Shown piece after piece: positions 18,402-27,480 of a stretch of 55,012 nt of DNA. Source of the DNA: an uncultured Prevotella sp. (GTDB taxonomy: Bacteria; Bacteroidota; Bacteroidia; Bacteroidales; Bacteroidaceae). Both the position numbers and the translations under genes were made by a program. Numbering within the stretch: position 1 is the stretch's first letter; each line of letters begins with the position of its first letter. Location of the stretch: the NCBI GenBank assembly GCA_900322095.1, contig ONYS01000015.1, positions 1-55,012 on the forward strand. Direction: 5' to 3'. The notes under the pieces are model-generated. The model worked only from the letters and a program-made list of their open reading frames with translations. It was not told where the DNA came from and made no database searches.

Positions 18402-19268
18402 TCAAGGAAGCTCGATCTCGCCTTCGAAGGCGAAGGCCGCAGGGCCGGTCATGTAGACGTGGTTGTCGTCGTGCCACTCGATGTGGAGCGTGCCGCCGTC
18501 CATCACGATGTCGCTCTTTCGCGGGCAGCGCTTTGTCTGGGCTGCGGCAACGGCCGTGGCACAAGCGCCAGTGCCGCAAGCCATTGTGATGCCTGAGCCC
18601 CGTTCCCACACCCGCGTGCGGAGCACTCCGGGCTTCTGCAGCTGAGCAAACTCGATGTTGCAGCGCTGCGGGAACGCATTATCCCTTTCCAATCTTGATC
18701 CTATACTTTTTATATCTAACTTTTCAATATCAACGTCGGAGCCGAGAAACATCACGTAGTGGGGATTGCCCATCGACACGAAGACGCCTTCCTCGCAGCC
18801 GGCCTCCTTGAGCAGCGGGTCCATGTGGCCGTCGGCGACGCTCTGCTTGTCGAACTGCTCGGCCACGTCGAACCGCGGCTCCAGCATGTCCACCGTCACG
18901 CTCTCCACGCGGTTCATGCCGTCGATGTGGAGATCGAGCGTCTTGATGCCGGAGAGCGTCTGCAGTTTGATCACGCGCTTGTCGGTCAGTCCCTTGTCGT
19001 AGAGGTACTTGCCGATGCAGCGGCTGGCGTTGCCGCACATCATGGCTTCGGAGCCGTCGGCATTGAAGATGCGCATCGTGAAGTCGGCGCCGCTTTCAGG
19101 TGCAGCCTTGTCGATAAGAACCAATCCGTCGCTCCCGATGCCGAAATGATAACGGCTCCACGCAATGGCGGCCGCCGACGGGTCGGGAATGGGATAGTGC
19201 AGCGTGTCAACATATATATAGTCGTTGCCGGCTCCGTGCATCTTCGTAAAATGAATGGTTCTTCGCAT
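18402..19268 (-). CDS. dapF: Diaminopimelate epimerase
   Basis: Cytoplasmic, cofactor-free epimerase turning LL-DAP into meso-DAP for peptidoglycan and lysine. The two catalytic cysteines are present, Cys78 in MMCGNASRC and Cys231 in [10 protein letters not shown] (numbered from the ATG at 19268). The N-terminal [13 protein letters not shown] segment is typical. The frame opens 10 codons earlier at 19298, but the ATG at 19268 ([10 protein letters not shown]) gives the usual 288 aa. First gene of the dapF-dapL-glnN operon. Confidence 0.95.
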   Translation of the reverse strand: MRRTIHFTKMHGAGNDYIYVDTLHYPIPDPSAAAIAWSRYHFGIGSDGLVLIDKAAPESGADFTMRIFNADGSEAMMCGNASRCIGKYLYDKGLTDKRVIKLQTLSGIKTLDLHIDGMNRVESVTVDMLEPRFDVAEQFDKQSVADGHMDPLLKEAGCEEGVFVSMGNPHYVMFLGSDVDIEKLDIKSIGSRLERDNAFPQRCNIEFAQLQKPGVLRTRVWERGSGITMACGTGACATAVAAAQTKRCPRKSDIVMDGGTLHIEWHDDNHVYMTGPAAFAFEGEIELP

Positions 19269-19356
19269 AGTGTTCTGTCTCCTGTTTTCTTTATTCAATA
19301 TAAGTGTTCTGTTTCCTTCAATTAAGCTGAATTGACAATCTGATTCTTTCTAAGTG

Positions 19357-19364
19357 CAAAATTA
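19357..19364 (-). promoter_or_regulatory. -7 box of the dapF-dapL-glnN operon
   Basis: The minus strand reads TAATTTTGC, a full -7 match about 85 bp before dapF. The -33 position has no TTTG, so an activator could be needed. Confidence 0.5.
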
Positions 19365-19433
19365 CAACATTTTGTTTAATCCAGCTATCACCGACCGACA
19401 CTTTTTTCTAAATTTTATGCTTTTATACGAATG

Positions 19434-19530
19434 TGTAATCGTTTTTAGCAAAAATGTTATCAAACTGTAATCGTTTAGCCGTCGAATTGTGACAAAATGA
19501 AGATTTAACAAAGAAAGTAAAATCGTTTTG
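19434..19530. promoter_or_regulatory. Three phased AATCGTTT direct repeats (candidate operator)
   Basis: TGTAATCGTTT occurs at 19434-19444 and 19466-19476, and AATCGTTTT at 19521-19529. Start-to-start distances of 32 and 52 bp are close to three and five helical turns. They lie between the divergent dapF and glnB promoters, a natural place for a nitrogen-responsive regulator. The binding protein is unknown. Confidence 0.5.
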
Positions 19531-19563
19531 TTTTAATTTTTAGATTATTAATGACTATTTGAT

Positions 19564-19571
19564 TAAATTTG
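19564..19571 (+). promoter_or_regulatory. -7 box of the glnB-amtB operon
   Basis: TAAATTTG followed by C matches the Bacteroidota -7 element about 60 bp before the glnB ATG. The -33 position reads TAGA, a poor match, consistent with regulated transcription. Confidence 0.55.
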
Positions 19572-19630
19572 CACCATCAAACTTACGTTTTGCCAATGTT
19601 AAGTGAATAGTTATTATTAGAGAGAAAGTT

Positions 19631-19987
19631 ATGAAAAAGATTGAAGCTATTATTCGGAAGACGAAATTCGAGGAAGTGAAAGAAGCTCTTCTGGCGGCGG
19701 GTATCGAATGGTTCTCCTATTATGATGTAAGAGGAGAGGGAAAAATGCGCCAGGCGCGTATCTATCGTGGTGTGATGTACGACACCAGCAGCATTGAGCG
19801 CGTGTTGCTCAACATCGTCGTTCGCGACAAGAACGTCGAGAAGACCATCAAGGCCGTTGAGGAAGCCGCACGCACAGGCGAGATCGGCGACGGACGCATC
19901 TTCGTCATTCCGGTGGAAGACACCGTGCGCATCCGCACGGGAGAGCGTGGCGACATTGCCCTATACAACGCCGAGAAAGAGGAATAG
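19631..19987 (+). CDS. glnB: PII-family nitrogen regulatory protein
   Basis: A 118-aa trimeric signal protein that reads 2-oxoglutarate and adenylates and controls ammonium uptake and assimilation. The start MKKIEAIIRKTKFEEVKEAL is typical. The T-loop at about 35-55 contains IYRGVMY, keeping both tyrosines (Tyr45 and Tyr50) in the position of the modified Tyr51 of E. coli. The GEIGDGRIFV segment near residue 90 fits the B-loop. It lies 81 bp before amtB, the classic glnK-amtB pairing, so it probably gates the channel directly. Whether it should be called GlnB or GlnK cannot be decided by sequence alone. Confidence 0.93.
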   Translation: MKKIEAIIRKTKFEEVKEALLAAGIEWFSYYDVRGEGKMRQARIYRGVMYDTSSIERVLLNIVVRDKNVEKTIKAVEEAARTGEIGDGRIFVIPVEDTVRIRTGERGDIALYNAEKEE

Positions 19988-20068
19988 CCATTCCCGGTGT
20001 TTCGGAAGAGAGAGAATATATATAATAAGGTAAAAGGATTGTAACTAAACAAACGAAGAGGATAACTT

Positions 20069-21337
20069 ATGACGAGCATACAGGATTTGAGTATTTCTAT
20101 CGACACCGTATGGATGTTGCTTGCTGCCATGCTGGTGTTTTTCATGCAACCCGGTTTTGCGTTGTGTGAGGCCGGTTTCACGCGCAGTAAGAATACGGCC
20201 AACATACTTTTCAAAAATTTCGTCGACTTCATGTTGGGGTCGGTGCTGTTCTGGTTTGTGGGCTTCGGCTTCATGTTCGGTTCCAACGGCCAGGGCTTCA
20301 TCGGAATGCCTAATTTTGGCGACCTCAGCTTCTATCATAACGCCAACGGCCTTCCCACAGAGGGCTTCCTCATCTTCGAGACCGTGTTCTGCGCCACCAG
20401 TGCCACCATCGTTTCCGGTGCCATGGCCGAGCGCACAAAGTTCTCGATGTATTGCGTCTATTCGTTCTTCATTAGCCTCTTGATATATCCCGTCGAGGGC
20501 CACTGGACATGGGGCGGCGGCTGGCTCTGCAATGCCGATCCGTCGAGCTTCATGATGCGCACCTTCGGCGTCACCTTCCACGACTTCGCCGGTTCGGCCG
20601 TTGTGCATTCCGTGGGTGGTGTGCTGGCTCTCATCGGCGCCATCGTGCTGGGTCCCCGACTCGGCAAGTACCGCAAGGACGGCAAGAGCAACGCTATCCC
20701 CGGCCACAACCTGATGGCTGCCGCACTGGGCGTCTTCATCCTGTGGTTTGGCTGGTTCGGTTTCAACCCCGGCTCTCAGCTTGCCGCCAGCGGTGAGGTC
20801 AACCGCGTAGCCATCTCCCACGTGTTCCTCACCACCAACCTCTCGGCCGTTGCCGGTGGACTGGCCACAATGTTCGTCACGTGGCTGAAGTATGGCAAGC
20901 CCTCTTTCTCGCTCACGCTCAACGGCATCCTGGCCGGACTTGTGGGTATCACGGCCGGCTGCGACCAAGTTTCGCCAGCTGGAGCCCTGTTGGTTGGTGT
21001 CATCTGCGGAACGGTGCTGCCCTTCTCCATCGAGTTTATCGACCAGAAGCTCCACATCGACGACCCTGTCGGTGCCAGCAGCGTGCACGGCGTCTGCGGC
21101 ATTCTGGGCACTCTGCTCACGGGCCTCTTCTCGGTCAGCAGCGGATTGTTCTATGGTCACGGCTTTGCCTTCCTGGGCGCACAGGTGCTCGGCATCCTTA
21201 CCATCGACTGCTGGGCCGGTGTTTGCGGATGGCTGCTGTTTGTAGGCATCAAGAAGACCGTCGGACTGCGCGTCGACAAGCGCATCGAGGAGGAAGGTCT
21301 CGATATCTACGAGCACGGCGAGAGCTGCTACAACTGA
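20069..21337 (+). CDS. amtB: Ammonium transporter
   Basis: A 422-aa trimeric channel with eleven expected membrane spans. The twin histidines of the pore are present, His180 in DFAGSAVVH and His340 in ASSVHGVCG. The N-terminal FMQPGFALCEAGFTRSKN helix is the family signature. No cleavable signal peptide is evident. It follows the PII gene, which would plug the channel when nitrogen is ample, and precedes asnB after a terminator hairpin. Confidence 0.96.
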   Translation: MTSIQDLSISIDTVWMLLAAMLVFFMQPGFALCEAGFTRSKNTANILFKNFVDFMLGSVLFWFVGFGFMFGSNGQGFIGMPNFGDLSFYHNANGLPTEGFLIFETVFCATSATIVSGAMAERTKFSMYCVYSFFISLLIYPVEGHWTWGGGWLCNADPSSFMMRTFGVTFHDFAGSAVVHSVGGVLALIGAIVLGPRLGKYRKDGKSNAIPGHNLMAAALGVFILWFGWFGFNPGSQLAASGEVNRVAISHVFLTTNLSAVAGGLATMFVTWLKYGKPSFSLTLNGILAGLVGITAGCDQVSPAGALLVGVICGTVLPFSIEFIDQKLHIDDPVGASSVHGVCGILGTLLTGLFSVSSGLFYGHGFAFLGAQVLGILTIDCWAGVCGWLLFVGIKKTVGLRVDKRIEEEGLDIYEHGESCYN

Positions 21338-21440
21338 TCTCATCCTTCTGTTATGACATAACGACAGTGAGTGCCGGTCGTCTCAGTCCGGCCTCACTAC
21401 AATAAAGATATAATCTACTCCTGGGCAATCTACCCGCGGG

Positions 21441-21477
21441 GTGCTTCTCTTCAGCGGAAGAGAAGCATCTTATTTTA
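21441..21477 (+). terminator. Terminator between amtB and asnB
   Basis: GTGCTTCTCTTC and GAAGAGAAGCATC form a stem of about 12 bp with a short loop, followed by TTATTTT. It lies 104 bp past amtB and 25 bp before asnB, so asnB may be expressed by partial read-through. Confidence 0.75.
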
Positions 21478-21501
21478 ATAACCTTTAAAAGAAAGAATTT
21501 T

Positions 21502-23202
21502 ATGTGTGGAATTGTAGGTATTTTCAATCTTCGTCAGCAGACACCCGAGTGGCGTCAGAAAGCCTTGCGCATGAGTCAGAAGATTCGTCATCGTGGACCG
21601 GACTGGAGCGGCATCTATGCCGGCGGTTCGGCCATTCTTGCCCATGAGCGGCTCTCCATCGTCGACCCTGAGTCGGGACGTCAGCCCCTCTACTCGCCCG
21701 ACCGCAAGCAGGTGCTGGCCGTCAACGGCGAGATATACAACCATCAGGACATCCGCAAGGACTTTGCCGGACGCTATCCCTACCAGACCGGTTCCGACTG
21801 CGAGGTCATCCTCTCGCTCTACCGCCAGTGGCGCGAGGATGGCGCCGACGCTTCGAAGCTGCCCCAGCTCATCGAGCGGCTCAGCGGCATCTTTGCCTTC
21901 GCGCTCTACGACAGTGAGCTGGATGCCTTCCTCATTGCCCGCGACCCCATTGGCGTCATACCTCTTTATATAGGCTACGACAAGGAGGGCCATGTCTACG
22001 TGGCTTCCGAGCTTAAGGCGCTCGAAGGGCAGTGCGATCAGTATGAGGTCTTCCTTCCCGGCCATTTCTACTGGAGCCGCAAGCCGGGCATGACGCGCTA
22101 CTACCACCGTCGGTGGGAGAGCTACGACTACGTGAAGGACCGCCCGGCAGAGGTGAGCGACGTGCGCGAGGGACTTCAGGACGCCGTGCGCCGCCAGCTG
22201 ATGAGCGATGTGCCCTACGGCGTGCTGCTCTCCGGTGGTCTCGACTCGAGCGTCATCTCGGCCATTGCCAAGAAATATTCGTCCCATCGTATTGAGGACG
22301 GAGGTGCCACACAGGCCTACTGGCCGCGCCTGCACTCTTTCGCCGTGGGCCTGAAGGGCTCGCCCGACCTGGCCAAGGCCCGTCTGGTGGCCGACTATAT
22401 CGGAACGGTGCATCACGAAATCCATTATACCATCGAGGAGGGTATCGACGCGCTGCGCGACGTGATCTATTTCATCGAGACCTACGACGTCACCACCGTA
22501 CGGGCCTCAACGCCCATGTATCTCCTGGCCCGTGTCATCAAGTCGATGGGCATCAAGATGGTGCTTTCGGGCGAGGGGGCCGATGAGATCTTCGGAGGCT
22601 ATCTCTACTTCCACAAGGCGCCCGACGCGCGTGCCTTCCACGAGGAGACCGTGCGCAAGCTCTCGCGTCTGTATCAGTACGACTGCCTGCGCGCCAACAA
22701 GAGTCTTGCGGCATGGGGCGTGGAGGGACGAGTGCCGTTTCTCGACAAGGAGTTCCTCGACATTGCGATGAGCCTCAATCCCAAAGCCAAGATGTGTCCG
22801 GGCGACGTCATCGAGAAGAAAATCGTGCGCGAGGCCTTTGCCGACATGCTGCCCGAGGAAGTGGCCTGGCGGCAGAAGGAACAGTTTTCCGACGGCGTGG
22901 GCTACAACTGGATCGACACGCTGCGCGACTACACCGCCAGCCAGGTGAGCGACGAGGAGATGGCCCACGCCGCCGAGCGCTTCCCCATCAACCCGCCGCG
23001 CAACAAGGAGGAATACTTCTATCGCAGCATCTTTGCCAGTCATTTCCCCAGCGACAGCGCAGCCCGCACGGTGCCCAGCGTGCCGAGCGTTGCCTGTTCG
23101 TCGGCTGAGGCCTTGGCGTGGGATGCTTCGTTCAAGAATATGAACGAGCCCAGCGGAAGAGCCGTGGGCGACGTGCACAAACACTCCTATGTCAATTCAT
23201 AA
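21502..23202 (+). CDS. asnB: Asparagine synthetase B (glutamine-hydrolysing)
   Basis: A 566-aa cytoplasmic enzyme making asparagine from aspartate, ATP and glutamine. The N-terminal glutaminase domain starts with MCGIVGIFNL, so Cys2 is the nucleophile after Met removal and the start is certain. The synthetase domain has the PPi loop LSGGLDSSVIS near 246-256 and SGEGADEIFGGYLYF near 357. The last 40 residues are a variable tail. It uses the glutamine made by GSIII and lies downstream of the PII-AmtB pair, fitting a nitrogen-assimilation group. Confidence 0.96.
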   Translation: MCGIVGIFNLRQQTPEWRQKALRMSQKIRHRGPDWSGIYAGGSAILAHERLSIVDPESGRQPLYSPDRKQVLAVNGEIYNHQDIRKDFAGRYPYQTGSDCEVILSLYRQWREDGADASKLPQLIERLSGIFAFALYDSELDAFLIARDPIGVIPLYIGYDKEGHVYVASELKALEGQCDQYEVFLPGHFYWSRKPGMTRYYHRRWESYDYVKDRPAEVSDVREGLQDAVRRQLMSDVPYGVLLSGGLDSSVISAIAKKYSSHRIEDGGATQAYWPRLHSFAVGLKGSPDLAKARLVADYIGTVHHEIHYTIEEGIDALRDVIYFIETYDVTTVRASTPMYLLARVIKSMGIKMVLSGEGADEIFGGYLYFHKAPDARAFHEETVRKLSRLYQYDCLRANKSLAAWGVEGRVPFLDKEFLDIAMSLNPKAKMCPGDVIEKKIVREAFADMLPEEVAWRQKEQFSDGVGYNWIDTLRDYTASQVSDEEMAHAAERFPINPPRNKEEYFYRSIFASHFPSDSAARTVPSVPSVACSSAEALAWDASFKNMNEPSGRAVGDVHKHSYVNS

Positions 23203-23333
23203 CTCATAATTTTTGCTGACCCGGCAGTACTGATTACGAGTGCTGGGCGATACATAGCCGGAAGAAGGATAGTTTCTAAGAAAGACTCATAAGCAGCCGC
23301 TTTCCTGTCGGTGCTTAACGAAGGCTAATAGAT

Positions 23334-23393
23334 AAGGAAGGGACAGATGCAGCATAGCTTCATAGCTTATCTGCCCCTTCTTTATTTTCTGTG
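23334..23393 (+). terminator. Long terminator hairpin after asnB
   Basis: AAGGAAGGGACAGAT, an inner AGCATA stem and ATCTGCCCCTTCTTT form a long near-perfect stem followed by TTTATTTT. It lies 130 bp past the asnB stop and is almost symmetrical. Confidence 0.8.
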
Positions 23394-23446
23394 TGTTACG
23401 AATCACGATGTATTTCACCACTACTGATGCCGTCCGACGTTTCGAT

Positions 23447-23652
23447 TTTCCTCACGCAGATCTCACCTTATTGGTTCCCTTTAGGGCTCGATGGGAACAC
23501 ATCTGCGAAATCCTGCTGCTGCGAAATGGCATTTAAGGGTAAAACTTGCTCTAAATCATCAACCTTTACAGATTTTGCTTCGCAAATGGAGAACTCGCTG
23601 ATGTTAATACCGTGTTATTATCTGCGAAATCAGCAAAATCTGCGTGAGGAAA
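23447..23652. mobile_element. 206-bp inverted-repeat element, MITE-like
   Basis: The segment begins TTTCCTCACGCAGAT and ends ATCTGCGTGAGGAAA, a perfect 15-bp terminal inverted repeat. Inside, ATCTGCGAAATC occurs twice, with further GCGAAAT words, so it can fold on itself. It encodes no recognisable protein. Flanks show no clear target-site duplication, so it could be a MITE or a structured extragenic repeat. Confidence 0.55.
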
Positions 23653-24340
23653 GTCAAAACAATGAGTATTAACGTTCTTTAGTCCTAACATCACCACACT
23701 GGGGTCCTATTTGTTAAATATTATCTTACAAAGGTACAAAACATTTTGACATATACAAATATATCATATTAATAATCAACTTGTTATGTTAACAAACGCA
23801 ATGTTTTAAAAGTGAAAAAATTAGGTGCGTTTGCCCTGACAGAAAGGCTTCTATCCATTTGCTGGCAACCGCCAACACAATTGCTGGCAACCGCCAGCAA
23901 ACACAAACTTGCGTAATTTCACCTTTATTCAGATAACATCCAATATGAATTTATGTCGCCCTTACCTTTCTGTTCCCCCTTGGTATTTGCATTCTCTCCC
24001 TTTTAGGGAGAGTTAGAGAGGGTCTTCATTGAGGCTGTGTCTTCATTCTCGTAAGCTATGAGGAAAGGCATTATTATAGTTTTCCAAGACCCCTATAAAC
24101 ATCAAAGCAAAATTTATAACAATCAAATGACAGGATGACAAAGAAATTGACGGCATACGTATCAAAACTATCTCCATTAGCCAACAAATATTTGCTTTCT
24201 ACACACAAATAGCCTACAGATTAGATATTTTAGTAACATATTCCAATGCCAGTAATTCCTTTATAGATTAGACATTGCACATAGTTATGTAATTTCGTTT
24301 TACTTTCTTCTTACGATTTCCGATTTTTTAATAGTTTTCC
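23653..24340. other. AT-rich intergenic stretch without a recognised gene
   Basis: About 690 bp with no credible coding frame. It holds a perfect hairpin TTGCTGGC-AACC-GCCAGCAA at 23881-23900 preceded by a half copy of the same unit at 23859-23875, and a CTCCC/GGGAG stem near 23995-24014. Base composition is far more AT-rich than the neighbouring genes. Confidence 0.6.
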
Positions 24341-24371
24341 TTGGGCATTCCAAATAATATCTATAATTTTG
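24341..24371 (+). promoter_or_regulatory. Promoter of the secreted-protein operon
   Basis: TTGG at 24341-24344, a 19-bp spacer, and TAATTTTG at 24364-24371 followed by CAG: a full Bacteroidota -33/-7 match. The predicted start near 24378 leaves a leader of about 430 nt before the ATG at 24809. Confidence 0.75.
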
Positions 24372-24377
24372 CAGCGA

Positions 24378-24808
24378 AATCAAAGATACATAACAACGAA
24401 GTATTTCAACAGCTCCAGAATTGTCTGCCAACAAATACTAAATTATCGTCTGACAAAAGAAATATCGGTAAAAAAGTAATTTAAATTATGTTGTTGACAA
24501 TGCGAAAGCTTTTCTTTTCTACACTGAGCTCGTCTCAGCGTCTCCTCATGCCCCCCCCCGATTAAGATCAAAGACACATACGATGATCAGAGAGTAACGG
24601 AGAGCCTCCGTTCATATCCCACCCTATATTGGACCAGTATGGGTAAAGGGACGCTTGCATTCGTTAGAAAAATCTGATAACGCACCGGATAAGCATCCGA
24701 CGGTCATCCCCCGGAAACGAGCAAAATCAAGATCTCTATTAAGACAGGGACGAAAGCCTTGTCGATATCTTCAGTACACTTATTTCAACAGATATAAAAG
24801 AAAAAACA
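24378..24808 (+). promoter_or_regulatory. Long 5' leader of the secreted-protein operon
   Basis: About 430 nt without a convincing ORF. It contains a run of nine C's at 24551-24559 and a perfect hairpin AACGGAG-AGC-CTCCGTT near 24597-24613, then a CCCTATA/TATGGG-type stem. Leaders this long can carry regulatory RNA or be post-transcriptionally controlled, but no known riboswitch is recognised. Confidence 0.45.
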
Positions 24809-27226
24809 ATGAAGAAAGCAAAATGGGCAGCTATTGGCATCGCTTTGCTGATAGCTGTGTCGCCACCAGCAAAGGCTGAGACGACAACAACATTCACGCC
24901 AAAAACTGGCACGAACTATGTCATCCGCAATGTGGAGACAGGACTGTTCCTGAGCTGCAGTAGCCACTCTGCAAAGGCTGCTTATTTTGGCAGCAAAATT
25001 GAAGACAACTATTATCTGTGGCAGTTCACCGCTTCAGATTCAGAGGGCGGCTGGAAATTGTACAATGAAGGCAGAAGCGGTTATCTCAACAATGAGAAAA
25101 CCTCCTCAACTTACCGTGGCAAGACAGATGCTACGGGCGCTACGTGGTACATCACGACCAACACCTTGAACCCCAACGGCTATCTGATCAGCTCTTCTAA
25201 CACTACCCCCCCCACCAACTGTCTTTATGCTTATAAAGACGGTTCATACTACCTTTGCTCTACAGAAAAAGAAGAAGTAAACTTGGGAACACACGGAGCA
25301 ACCAACTACTACCAGCTCCCCACCTTCCAGTTCTACACCTACGACGATCTGTACAACCTCGCTAAGCAATGTGGCTATACAGGCACGGAGGCTACCACCC
25401 CTACAGCTACAGACTGGACGGCGCTTACATCTTATATCTCCACAGCCAGAAAGCTGAGCGACAACAACGTTGTGTCAACTGCGACGAATGGCGAAGCCTT
25501 TGTTATTGCTTCGCGCCGTTACCATAAATTCCTTTCTACCGACGGCAAAGGAAACTTCCACTCTGCCGACCGAATCACCACGAGCAGCATTTTCATTGCC
25601 GAAACTGAAACTGAGACCAACGGTGTCAGAGTGTTCTCCAACGCTTACCATGGCGGAGAAAAATCGTTCACCCTCTACTACGCCAACAATGGCCACGACG
25701 CCGACTTCAAACTCCAAAACGGCAAGAACTACCTTTGTGTGGACAACAACGGCGTGGTGAGCATAACAACCCGTTCAGACAATGAGAAACTGGCCAAGCT
25801 CGACGACGAGTGGGTGATCAAGCCAACGCCCTACAACTCCGATGAGAAAGTGCCGTTCCTGAATATCAACAAAACCGATATACAGAACGTAAAAAACTGG
25901 TATTTCCGCATTGAGAACAACAAAAAGCGAATCAAGCTCATCGATGTAACGGATCCCACAGGCGACAACACCGCCGGCTATCTCAACGACGTAGACAAGA
26001 CGGCCGCCGCAACCTTTGACGGTGTGCAAGGTACCACCATCCACCTTGCCGACATGTTCTCCAACAGCGTAGATCTCCGCACGGCCGCCAACGTATGGCA
26101 TGTCAGCCTGGCCGCCCCCGGCTCTGAAGACGAAGACTCACCCATCGGCATCGTGAACAACTTCACCCACAGTCTCTATTACATACAGAACGCCAACAGC
26201 AAGAAGTATATCGGCGAGCCCTCGGGCACAAGCCAGCTCATGCCCCTCATCAGCGAGAATGCAGACAAGAGCAGCCGTGCGCTCTTCTACTTCCTGCCCA
26301 AAGACGACAACAACGATAAGGGCGAATATGCCATGATGCTGCTCGACAGAACAAACTCCACCACAACAGAGACGCCTAAGGGATGGCTCGACATTGCCGA
26401 CACCGGCGAAAACGGCACACCCAACAGCGACGCTACGCCCAACCTGACGCAGGCCGGCCTGGTTTACCGCTCCTTTACATCATCCACAACGAAGCCTTCC
26501 GACGACGATGCATATAATTGGAGCCTGCACCGTGCCCGCTACATCGAGGCCCGCACTGCTGCCAGCGCCAACTTCAATGGCTACCGATATGTGACGCTGT
26601 GGTTCCCCTTCGACATTATGAATACTGACGAAGAGAATGTAAAACTGTATACTGCCCGTTGGAATTCAGACTACAGCGGAATTGTAACAACCAGAATTCA
26701 GCCGGGAGAGATTCTGCCTGCAAAGCATGGCGCTTTGGCACTGATAACCGACGACGACAAGTTCAAAACCGTGAAGTTTGAGATTGCCACAGGCGACGCC
26801 GACAGCTATCCCGCCGACATCGACAACGACATCCTCTTAGGCATAGCCGAGAGCGAAGACTACATTTTGGGCGATGCTGACGACACCGATAAGCACATCT
26901 ACAACCGCAACAACATCTATGTGTTCTCCGTGACACGGAAGAACGATGGCGGCACTTATACTGATGAAAACGCCCTGTGCCTGGGCCACCCCGCCGACGA
27001 CTACTTGATGGCCAACCGCTGCTATGTGAAAGCCACCGCTGAATCGGAGGCCCAAAGCAGCAAGGGAAAGATTCTCAGCGTGAGTTTTGACTCCACCGAC
27101 GGCATCACCGACATCAACACTACACCCTCTGCCCCCAAGCGCTACTTCGACCTGCAAGGCCGCGAGGTTAGCCATCCGCAGCATGGCATCTACATTACAA
27201 ACGGTAAAAAAATATACTTGAAATGA
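24809..27226 (+). CDS. Secreted multidomain protein with Prevotella-type C-terminal segment
   Basis: An 805-aa exported protein with a signal peptide (MKKAKWAAIGIALLIAVSPP, cleavage near KAE). Residues about 30-190 look like a beta-trefoil/ricin-lectin-like unit (YVIRNVETGLFLSC, WKLYNEGRSGYLNN), and similar strand patterns recur near 230-340 and 440-530 (YYIQNANSKKYIGEP). Residues about 580-760 resemble the repeated RYVTLWFPFDI domain of Prevotella secreted proteins. The C-terminus (RYFDLQGREV, HGIYITNGKKIYLK) is the motif common at the end of Prevotella exported proteins and similar to a T9SS type A tail. Its stop overlaps the next start by 4 bp. Role unknown; carbohydrate or host-surface binding is inferred from the lectin-like units. 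Confidence 0.75.
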   Translation: MKKAKWAAIGIALLIAVSPPAKAETTTTFTPKTGTNYVIRNVETGLFLSCSSHSAKAAYFGSKIEDNYYLWQFTASDSEGGWKLYNEGRSGYLNNEKTSSTYRGKTDATGATWYITTNTLNPNGYLISSSNTTPPTNCLYAYKDGSYYLCSTEKEEVNLGTHGATNYYQLPTFQFYTYDDLYNLAKQCGYTGTEATTPTATDWTALTSYISTARKLSDNNVVSTATNGEAFVIASRRYHKFLSTDGKGNFHSADRITTSSIFIAETETETNGVRVFSNAYHGGEKSFTLYYANNGHDADFKLQNGKNYLCVDNNGVVSITTRSDNEKLAKLDDEWVIKPTPYNSDEKVPFLNINKTDIQNVKNWYFRIENNKKRIKLIDVTDPTGDNTAGYLNDVDKTAAATFDGVQGTTIHLADMFSNSVDLRTAANVWHVSLAAPGSEDEDSPIGIVNNFTHSLYYIQNANSKKYIGEPSGTSQLMPLISENADKSSRALFYFLPKDDNNDKGEYAMMLLDRTNSTTTETPKGWLDIADTGENGTPNSDATPNLTQAGLVYRSFTSSTTKPSDDDAYNWSLHRARYIEARTAASANFNGYRYVTLWFPFDIMNTDEENVKLYTARWNSDYSGIVTTRIQPGEILPAKHGALALITDDDKFKTVKFEIATGDADSYPADIDNDILLGIAESEDYILGDADDTDKHIYNRNNIYVFSVTRKNDGGTYTDENALCLGHPADDYLMANRCYVKATAESEAQSSKGKILSVSFDSTDGITDINTTPSAPKRYFDLQGREVSHPQHGIYITNGKKIYLK

Positions 27227-27453
27227 AAAAGACATACATCGCTCCCTGCTCTATCACGATAGAGGCAGAAGTAGAACAGGTCTTGAACGTTTCGCCACGA
27301 ATCAAGAAGGACGGTTTCTACATGCAGTATGACGGCGATCCGTTACATAATGACCTGAGTATCCACGGTGGAAAAATGGCAGGCCCGGCCAGTGAATATA
27401 TTGGTACGAATAACGACCAGAACCCAGTGGACGAAGATGACATTTTTAATTGA
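27223..27453 (+). CDS. Small protein translationally coupled inside the secreted-protein operon
   Basis: A 76-aa protein starting MKKTYIAPCSITIEAEVEQV. Its ATG overlaps the previous stop in ATGA, so translation is very likely coupled. The MKKTYIxP start is seen in many small Bacteroidales proteins of unknown role encoded beside secreted-protein genes. No signal peptide or membrane span is evident. The second half is Gly/Asn/Asp-rich and acidic (DPVDEDD-like end). It lies 27 bp before the 1578-aa gene. A precursor peptide or a partner of the flanking exported proteins are possibilities, neither shown. Confidence 0.7.
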   Translation: MKKTYIAPCSITIEAEVEQVLNVSPRIKKDGFYMQYDGDPLHNDLSIHGGKMAGPASEYIGTNNDQNPVDEDDIFN

Positions 27454-27480
27454 CATTAAGAACAGAAAGGAAGACAAGAT

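Noticed and set aside
20045-21343. 432-codon minus-strand frame opposite amtB
   Set aside because: Antisense shadow of a clear ammonium transporter; no promoter or family motifs.
23391-23672. 93-codon plus-strand frame after asnB
   Set aside because: It spans the inverted-repeat element and has Cys/Ser-rich composition without any family signal.
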